DNA of 28,408 bases from JBBAEA01 sp041656175. Lineage in GTDB: Bacteria > Myxococcota_A > Bradymonadia > UBA4248. The notes beneath the pieces are model-generated. The model was not told the origin of the DNA and did no database searches. It saw only the letters and a program-made list of their open reading frames with translations. The position numbers were made by a program, and so were the translations under genes. Position 1 is the stretch's first letter. The number at the start of each line of letters is the position of its first letter. Positions 23,822 to 28,408 of this stretch are shown here, piece by piece. The DNA lies in contig JBBAEA010000029.1 of NCBI GenBank assembly GCA_041656175.1, positions 1 through 28,408 of the forward strand, given 5' to 3'.

Positions 23822-26155
23822 ATGCTCAAAAAATTACTCCTTGCACCTATTACGCTTAGCCTCCTACTACTAGCTTGCGATGAGAACCAGACTATCTTCT
23901 CTGGCCCCTCCCCAGACGATGTAGACGGCGACGGCGTTCCGAACATTATTGACCTGTGCCCCTTCGTATTTAACCCCGACCAAAAAGATAGCGACGGCGA
24001 CGGAATAGGCGACGCTTGCGACGATAACGACGAAACAACACCACTCGATAGCGACGGCGACACCATACCCGACGCACGCGATAATTGCCCCTACAAAATA
24101 AACCCCGATCAACTCGACTCTGACGCCGACGGAATAGGAGACGCTTGCGACGATGATGAATACTCACCACTCGACACCGACGGCGACACCATAGCAGATG
24201 TCGGGGATAACTGCCCAAACGTCCCTAACCCAGACCAGCTAGACAGCGACGGCGACGGCAAGGGCGATGCTTGCGATAACGACCTTGATACACCAATAAT
24301 CGACACCGACGCTGACACCGTCCCAGACGAAATCGATAACTGCAAACACATACCAAACCCAGACCAGCTAGACAGCGACGGCGACGGCATTGGGGATGTG
24401 TGCGATAATTGCCCAAACGTCAAAAACCAAGACCAAACCGACACCGATAACGACGGATGGGGCGATGCATGCGACGATAAAAATACACAAGACAGCGATG
24501 GCGATACCATTCCAGACCAAATCGACAACTGCAAAAATACCCCAAACCCCGACCAAGCCGACTTCAATAAAGACGGCAGAGGAGACGCTTGCGCTACAGG
24601 CACCGACCAAGACCCATTCGTCATACCCGTTAGCACTGGACTCACGGTCTACAAAAGTAGCGAAGATACTAAAAACTCAAAAACCTCAAAAATCGACGTT
24701 TACCCACCGGAAAACCTCAAAGATGAATCTGGACCCGAATATTATTACATATTTACAACGAAAGAAAAAGTTCAAGCTGAGATTTACCTAGATCCCGAAC
24801 CCAGCGGCGTCGACATCGACCTTCACCTGCTCCACAGCATCGATCCCATATCCCTCATTAAACGCGACGACAAAAGCATCAGCATCGAACTTGACGCTGG
24901 CACATACTGGATCGTCGCAGATACCTTCGTTAAGGACCAAAACCCGCGCCCTGGCCCCTACACACTCAACGTAAAACTACGCTCCCTTCAAGGTGGCAGC
25001 GCCGGCGACCCCATCAAAATCAACAATAACGAACCCCTACCCATACCCTACGTCTATAGCGACCAACGCAGCACCGCTAATGCAAACAGCCACTTCGATA
25101 ACTACCCTCCTAGCACTGTCGACGAATCGGGACCCGAAATCATTTACCAATTCACCATCGACCAAGAAGCACGCTTCCACGCCAATCTCCGTAAACCCGA
25201 ACCCAGCGGCGTCGACATCGACCTTCACCTCCTTAGCGATCTCAAACCCACACTCATCCAACGCAACGACGCGCGCATTTGGCAAAAGCTCTCGCCTGGC
25301 ACCTACTACCTCGTCGCCGACTCCTACAAAGGCATGAAGGGCTCATACATCCTCGACATGCAACTTCGCCCCATCCCCGTCACAGGCGAACACATGTTTA
25401 ACGACTACATACTCAAAGCCGTCGAAGAAATCGACGCCAACTGGCGACTCAAAGGCTACGGCTCATCCGCCTACACCCACGACCTCCCCTACGGTTCCGA
25501 AATCATCGCCAAAGGCCCACTCGCCCCCTACACCATGTGCGTCGCTGCTGTCGCCGAAACCATCCTAACAGCCATGAAAATCTACGCACACGAAACCGAC
25601 GACCAAAACGTCTGGAACCACTTGCCGTACCGCTCCTGGGCATCCCAATCCGCCACGACCATTAAAGGACACATCTGGGTCAACCCCAAAATCAACGCCG
25701 GCGGCACAGGCGACGCCCTTAGCGTCTTTGGCATGGGCATGACCGTCCCCTTCGAGGAACTTAGCCCAGGCTCCTTCCTAAACCTTAACCGCACTGGCGG
25801 CACCGGACACGCCGTCGTTTTCCTCTCATTCCTCGACGCCGAATGCAACGAATACGCTCAACACAACAGCGACATCGTCGGCTTCAAATACTACTCATCC
25901 CAAGGCTCCGGCGCCTCAGGCGGATTCGACTACCGATACGCCTCCTTCAGCACCAAAACCATGACCTGCCCAAGCGGTAACAAAAAAGATAGCACCGTCA
26001 TCTACTCCGACAAACAAAATCTACTCAACACAGGCGTCCTCTACCATCCCAATCATTGGCAACACACCTCATTATCACAAGGCGTTCCTAGCCTAAAATC
26101 ATTCCGAATGTCAGGATTAAATACCAAAATCTACAACGGATATTCTGAAGAATAG
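23822..26155 (+). CDS. TSP3-repeat lipoprotein with PPC and candidate Cys-hydrolase domains
   Basis: The 777-residue lipoprotein has lipobox LLAC with Cys19, followed by Asp20. Residues ~32-258 hold about six thrombospondin type-3 calcium-binding repeats (DSDGDGIGDACD, DNCPNVPNPDQLD). Residues ~265-390 and ~395-520 are two PPC-like beta domains, each with PEPSGVDIDLHLL and a GTYW/YIVAD-type strand. The last ~250 residues contain PYTMCVAAVAETI with Cys573 and PGSFLNLNR...GTGHAVVFLSF with His663. This order and spacing resembles NlpC/P60, CHAP or other papain-fold hydrolases, so peptidoglycan or peptide cleavage is possible but unproven. AGGA at 23814-23817 supports the start. The second half has strikingly C-rich codons on the coding strand. 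It has its own promoter region after the terminator at 23718. Confidence 0.88.
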   Translation: MLKKLLLAPITLSLLLLACDENQTIFSGPSPDDVDGDGVPNIIDLCPFVFNPDQKDSDGDGIGDACDDNDETTPLDSDGDTIPDARDNCPYKINPDQLDSDADGIGDACDDDEYSPLDTDGDTIADVGDNCPNVPNPDQLDSDGDGKGDACDNDLDTPIIDTDADTVPDEIDNCKHIPNPDQLDSDGDGIGDVCDNCPNVKNQDQTDTDNDGWGDACDDKNTQDSDGDTIPDQIDNCKNTPNPDQADFNKDGRGDACATGTDQDPFVIPVSTGLTVYKSSEDTKNSKTSKIDVYPPENLKDESGPEYYYIFTTKEKVQAEIYLDPEPSGVDIDLHLLHSIDPISLIKRDDKSISIELDAGTYWIVADTFVKDQNPRPGPYTLNVKLRSLQGGSAGDPIKINNNEPLPIPYVYSDQRSTANANSHFDNYPPSTVDESGPEIIYQFTIDQEARFHANLRKPEPSGVDIDLHLLSDLKPTLIQRNDARIWQKLSPGTYYLVADSYKGMKGSYILDMQLRPIPVTGEHMFNDYILKAVEEIDANWRLKGYGSSAYTHDLPYGSEIIAKGPLAPYTMCVAAVAETILTAMKIYAHETDDQNVWNHLPYRSWASQSATTIKGHIWVNPKINAGGTGDALSVFGMGMTVPFEELSPGSFLNLNRTGGTGHAVVFLSFLDAECNEYAQHNSDIVGFKYYSSQGSGASGGFDYRYASFSTKTMTCPSGNKKDSTVIYSDKQNLLNTGVLYHPNHWQHTSLSQGVPSLKSFRMSGLNTKIYNGYSEE

Positions 26156-26229
26156 TAGTTTACTAGAATTTTATTCTGCATCAAAATCTCTGCTTCTTCT
26201 TCAAAACCCCTTGTAAGGGGGGCGCCGCG

Positions 26230-26364
26230 CCCCTACGCGCAAGCTTCCCTCAGGATCGCTGGCTTCGCGCAGCATTTTATGCATTGTATGCGCTCAAACC
26301 GCGCATCCAATGCATAAAATGCGCTCAGGCAGCGATTCTTCGGGTGATCTTGCGCTACCCCCCC
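26230..26364 (+). repeat. Covarying hairpin element, copy 2
   Basis: The same element as 16048-16183, in the same orientation. The inner stem is ATTTTATGCATTG (26274-26286) with CAATGCATAAAAT (26308-26320). The outer stem is CGCTG (26257-26261) with CAGCG (26330-26334). Compared with copy 1, A26283-T26311 replaces T-A and C26259-G26332 replaces G-C, so both pairs are kept. It lies ~75 bp downstream of the TSP3 lipoprotein gene. Confidence 0.85.
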
Positions 26365-26465
26365 AAAAAACTGTAGTTCTCTCAAAAACTTCATCTGAGC
26401 GTGACCGCGTCAAGCGACGCCGACGAAATAGGCCAAAATAGCGAAGAAAATAAAAAATACTTTTC

Positions 26466-26594
26466 AGCCTAAAACTAAAAAAAGAAGAAAACAAAAAAAA
26501 TAAGAAGAAAACAAAGAAAATAAGAAGAAAATAAGAACAAAAGAAAGAAAATAAGAACAAAAGAAGAAGAAAAGAAAAAATAAGAAAACAAAAA
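26466..26594 (+). repeat. Low-complexity polypurine tract
   Basis: About 130 bases are almost entirely A and G on the plus strand, built from variants of AAGAAGAAAA, AAATAAGAAG and AAAATAAGAACAAAAG. Such tracts can form unusual DNA structures and grow by slippage. It is followed by AATCTCTTTTCTTT, and a similar A-rich block plus the same following word occurs at 16801-16845. Confidence 0.85.
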
Positions 26595-26661
26595 TCTCTT
26601 TTCTTTACCATTTTGATGCGGATTCTAGGAAACAAGGAATGAGGCAAAGGAGCGACCTAAG

Positions 26662-26783
26662 GGTCGTGACTGCGCCGAATGACGCAGTTGACGACGAAGA
26701 CGCGCAAAATGGTAAAGAAAAAAGGTCGTGACTGAGCTGAACGACGCAGTTGACGACGAAGACGCGCAAAATGGTAAAGAAAA
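26662..26783 (+). repeat. Two ~60-bp direct repeats upstream of the Tudor-like gene
   Basis: Units at 26662-26721 and 26724-26783 each begin GGTCGTGACTG and contain GACGCAGTTGACGACGAAGA then CGCGCAAAATGGTAAAGAAA. They differ at about three or four positions near the start. TCTTTACCATTTT at 26601-26613 is the reverse complement of their ends, so the region can fold on itself. GACCTAAGGGTC just before the first unit is a short hairpin. Confidence 0.9.
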
Positions 26784-26815
26784 TAAAAATGAATGATTTT
26801 GGGGGGGTAATACGT

Positions 26816-26821
26816 TATAAT
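26816..26821 (+). promoter_or_regulatory. Likely -10 box of the Tudor-like gene
   Basis: TATAAT is a perfect -10 consensus, about 50 bases before the start codon, just after a G7 run. No good TTGACA lies 16-18 bases upstream, where the sequence is AATGATTTTG, so the promoter may need an activator or another sigma factor. The strength is uncertain. Confidence 0.45.
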
Positions 26822-26869
26822 AATGATATTGTCTGTCGAGCAGGCAACACCACTTTGTAAGGAGGAGAT

Positions 26870-27268
26870 ATGAAGAAGAACTTAGCCCTAATCATTGCTG
26901 GCGCCTTTCTCACTCTTGCCATTTCCAGTACTGCTTTCGCTTTTGATAAAGGCGATCGCGTTTTGGGACTTTGGGAAGATGCTTATTGGTATCCCGCAAC
27001 TGTCGTTAAGATCGATGGCAAGATCCTAACCCTAGCCTTCGATGATGGCGACAAGGCAACATTCGATCCGGAGCGTGTAAACAGCCTCGATTGGGAAGCT
27101 GGCGACAAAGTTGAGTGCCGTTGGCCTGGAGATAACAAGAACTATCCTGGCGTTTTGGTAAAACGAAATGGAGACAAAGTCCGCATCGTCTACGATGACG
27201 GCGACAAAGCTGACCTAAGCATTGATAAATGCCGCCAAAGCAGAGCTGCTAGATTAGTAGGAAAATAA
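26870..27268 (+). CDS. Exported tandem Tudor/agenet-like domain protein
   Basis: The 132-residue protein has a clear signal peptide (KKN start, hydrophobic core 5-22, cleavage likely after AFA at 22-24). The mature part is two similar ~45-residue SH3-like units: FDKGDRVLGLW...WYPATVVKIDG...LTLAFDDGDKATF, and EAGDKVECRW...YPGVLVKRNGDKVRIVYDDGDKADL. This matches the Tudor/agenet-like fold seen in small bacterial exported proteins; the ligand is unknown and the histone-reader role of eukaryotic Tudor domains should not be assumed. The ribosome site AAGGAGGAG ends just before GATATG. The gene is monocistronic, with a terminator behind it. Confidence 0.85.
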   Translation: MKKNLALIIAGAFLTLAISSTAFAFDKGDRVLGLWEDAYWYPATVVKIDGKILTLAFDDGDKATFDPERVNSLDWEAGDKVECRWPGDNKNYPGVLVKRNGDKVRIVYDDGDKADLSIDKCRQSRAARLVGK

Positions 27269-27292
27269 AATTCAAAATGCCTAAAAATGGCT

Positions 27293-27334
27293 AAAAAGTG
27301 GCTGCTAGTACAATGGCTAGTGGCCACTTTTTTT
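27293..27334 (+). terminator. Intrinsic terminator after the Tudor-like gene
   Basis: AAAAAGTGGC at 27293-27302 pairs with GCCACTTTTT at 27323-27332, with an inner CTAG/CTAG pairing, followed by further T residues. It lies 24 bases beyond the stop codon. Confidence 0.85.
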
Positions 27335-27447
27335 TCGTGCGCTTGAAAACAACACACAAAAGCGCTAGCCCCCATAAATCAGAGCATTCTTAAAGAAAAA
27401 ACTTGAAAATGAGAAATTAGTGAATACATTAGTTTTCCGCTCGAAAA

Positions 27448-27480
27448 GCGGCCGTGTGCAGGTTCATAACCTACACGCGT
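27448..27480 (+). promoter_or_regulatory. Hairpin in the leader of the YgjV-like gene
   Basis: AGGTT-CAT-AACCT with flanking GTGT/ACAC forms a small stem about 35-60 bases before the start codon. It is not a tRNA T-arm, since no other cloverleaf arms fit. It may be a leader structure or chance. AGGAGG at 27499-27504 follows. Confidence 0.3.
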
Positions 27481-27514
27481 TCAATCATATTCGTTTTCAG
27501 GAGGATGCTGGAGT

Positions 27515-28129
27515 ATGTCGACTGTACTTGAAGTCATTGGTTACATTGGTTCTGTAGTCATTATCACGTCATTAATGATGACGAGCATTGTAAAGTTGCG
27601 CGTAATTAATGCCATTGGCGCGGTGATTATCGTTGTTTTCTCGATTTTAACAAATTCATACCCCAATGCTTTGATGAACATGGGAGCTTTCATCATCGAT
27701 ATATATTACTTATACAGAATCAAAAATGTACGAGAAAGTTTTGAACTGGTAAAGGCAAACCCTGAGAGTGACTACTTTAAATGGTTCTACAACAAGAATT
27801 ACAAAGAAATCGAAAAATTTAACGAAAGTATTGATTACCTCAGAGCGGAAATGCTCTACTACTACGTCCGCAACAACGAAGTTGCTGGCTTACTTGCCTG
27901 GAACAAAGGCGAAAACGGCGAAGCCAAGATTTTACTCGACTTCGTTACCCCTGCTTTTAGGGATTGTAAGGTTGGACGATATTTCTTTAGCCATAAAAAC
28001 GCCTTCTTTAGAAAAAACGGCGTACTCAGCTTTGTGACCTATACCAACAATAGCGCCCACGCCAACTACCTCAAAAAAATCAACTTCTCCCACATCGACG
28101 GCGAAAAGTGGGTGAAATCCTTGGTGTAA
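27515..28129 (+). CDS. YgjV-like membrane protein with GNAT-like C-terminal domain
   Basis: The 204-residue protein has three hydrophobic segments at ~5-25, 28-47 and 51-69, with the YgjV-type motif INAIGAVIIVVFSILTNSYP and GAFIIDIYYLYRI. The remainder (~72-204) is soluble and looks like an N-acetyltransferase fold: a strand-helix run ending LLDFVTPAFRDCKVGRYFF (140-158), where family members bind acetyl-CoA, then FVTYTNNSAHANYLKKINF (173-191), the usual N-x-x-A-x-x-x-Y-x-K-x-G/N-F tail. The Q/R-x-x-G-x-G/A loop is degenerate. It is probably an inner-membrane protein with a cytoplasmic domain; the substrate is unknown. The start is supported by AGGAGG ten bases upstream; ATG 27505 is out of frame. 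Confidence 0.78.
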   Translation: MSTVLEVIGYIGSVVIITSLMMTSIVKLRVINAIGAVIIVVFSILTNSYPNALMNMGAFIIDIYYLYRIKNVRESFELVKANPESDYFKWFYNKNYKEIEKFNESIDYLRAEMLYYYVRNNEVAGLLAWNKGENGEAKILLDFVTPAFRDCKVGRYFFSHKNAFFRKNGVLSFVTYTNNSAHANYLKKINFSHIDGEKWVKSLV

Positions 28130-28194
28130 GCGAGTTTTAGTATCACAGCGCTGTAAACACAAGAAAGACAACGCCCTTAATGAGATGCTTTGCT

Positions 28195-28278
28195 CAATAC
28201 AAAAATAGCCAAAAAGTCACTAGAGCAAAGTAAGGAAAATCAGGCGAACGTTTAAAATAAGGTCAATCAAATCAAGGC
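28195..28278 (-). repeat. Dispersed ~80-bp repeat, copy 3 (inverted)
   Basis: Read on the minus strand this runs TTGATTTGATTGACCTTATT, CGTTCGCCTGATTTTCC, TTACTTTGCTCTAG, GACTTTTTGGC, matching 849-930 and 16305-16385 in order. It lies just downstream of the YgjV-like gene. Confidence 0.6.
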
Positions 28279-28321
28279 AGTACGCAAAAAAAGGGTTCTA
28301 AGGGCTCAGTTCCTCAATTCC

Positions 28322-28377
28322 GACTACGATTTGCGCTGCACTCACGCAGGCTTGCGTTCGATTGCGCAAATCTAGTC
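28322..28377. repeat. Cruciform-like inverted repeat near the window end
   Basis: GACTACGATTTGCGC at 28322-28336 pairs with GCGCAAATCTAGTC at 28364-28377 with one or two mismatches. An inner hairpin ACGCAGGCTTGCGT sits at 28344-28357. It may be the edge of another dispersed repeat. The window ends 31 bases later, so its full extent is unseen. Confidence 0.65.
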
Positions 28378-28408
28378 TCATTGGGCCATCAACTCGTAAA
28401 ACACTTAG

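Larger units (their letters stand above)
26156..26869. other. 0.7-kb non-coding region: hairpin element, polypurine tract, tandem repeat
   Basis: Three blocks replace coding sequence. The covarying hairpin element lies at 26230-26364. A nearly pure A/G stretch with a repeated AATAAGAAGAAAA word runs from about 26466 to 26594. Two ~60-bp direct repeats lie at 26662-26783. The final 80 bases hold a probable promoter and leader of the Tudor-like gene. The minus-strand ORF across the polypurine tract encodes a Phe/Leu run and is an artefact. Confidence 0.75.

Noticed and set aside
26294..26647. Minus-strand ORF with a Phe/Leu-rich membrane-like stretch
   Set aside because: It is the antisense reading of the polypurine tract and the hairpin element.
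27448..27480. tRNA-like T-arm
   Set aside because: Only the AGGTT-CAT-AACCT stem is present; no acceptor, D or anticodon arm fits around it.

Overview
The window looks like chromosomal DNA of a moderate-GC member of the Myxococcota or a related former deltaproteobacterial lineage. The pointers are a MopE-motif and choice-of-anchor-L lipoprotein, a thrombospondin type-3 repeat lipoprotein, a Hanks-type Ser/Thr kinase with an HRDISPHN loop, Cys-rich GECG-type repeats and a C-terminally aromatic outer-membrane protein. This placement is inference from gene families; no rRNA or tRNA was found. No transposase, integrase, CRISPR array or phage gene is visible.

Layout. 1-169 and 16445-16611 are near-identical inverted repeats that enclose about 16.3 kb. 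Within that segment are: an SF0329-like gene (214-747); a Cys-rich lipoprotein (1199-2968); a minus-strand pair of pncC (CinA C-terminal amidase) and a two-domain Afp15-like AAA+ ATPase (5993-3180); a divergent plus-strand pair of a MazG-like pyrophosphohydrolase and an unknown helical protein (6132-7209); an array of 35-bp and about 120-bp repeats (7256-7735); a minus-strand translationally coupled pair of an NTP_transf_5-like nucleotidyltransferase and an OmpR-type response regulator (9639-7757); a repeat-filled gap (9640-10773); a minus-strand enoyl-CoA hydratase and outer-membrane barrel pair (12397-10774); a sigma-70 region 2-like protein (12784-13374); and a minus-strand hydantoinase and Ser/Thr kinase pair with overlapping ends (15835-13375).

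Right of the inverted repeat, an AT-rich non-coding stretch leads to a 2055-residue protein (17536-23703). It has at least twelve beta-rich units of about 77 residues, a C-terminal all-beta section, a charged linker and a helical tail. It ends in a clear intrinsic terminator and is followed by a lipoprotein with thrombospondin type-3 repeats, two PPC-like domains and a candidate cysteine-hydrolase domain (23822-26155). An exported tandem Tudor-like protein (26870-27268) and a YgjV-like membrane protein with a GNAT-like tail (27515-28129) follow.

The most interesting items are the giant repeat protein, whose architecture resembles the large accessory proteins of extracellular contractile injection systems and which shares the window with an Afp15-like ATPase, and several dispersed hairpin families. 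In one family the two copies differ by compensatory base-pair changes, which points to a conserved DNA or RNA structure.
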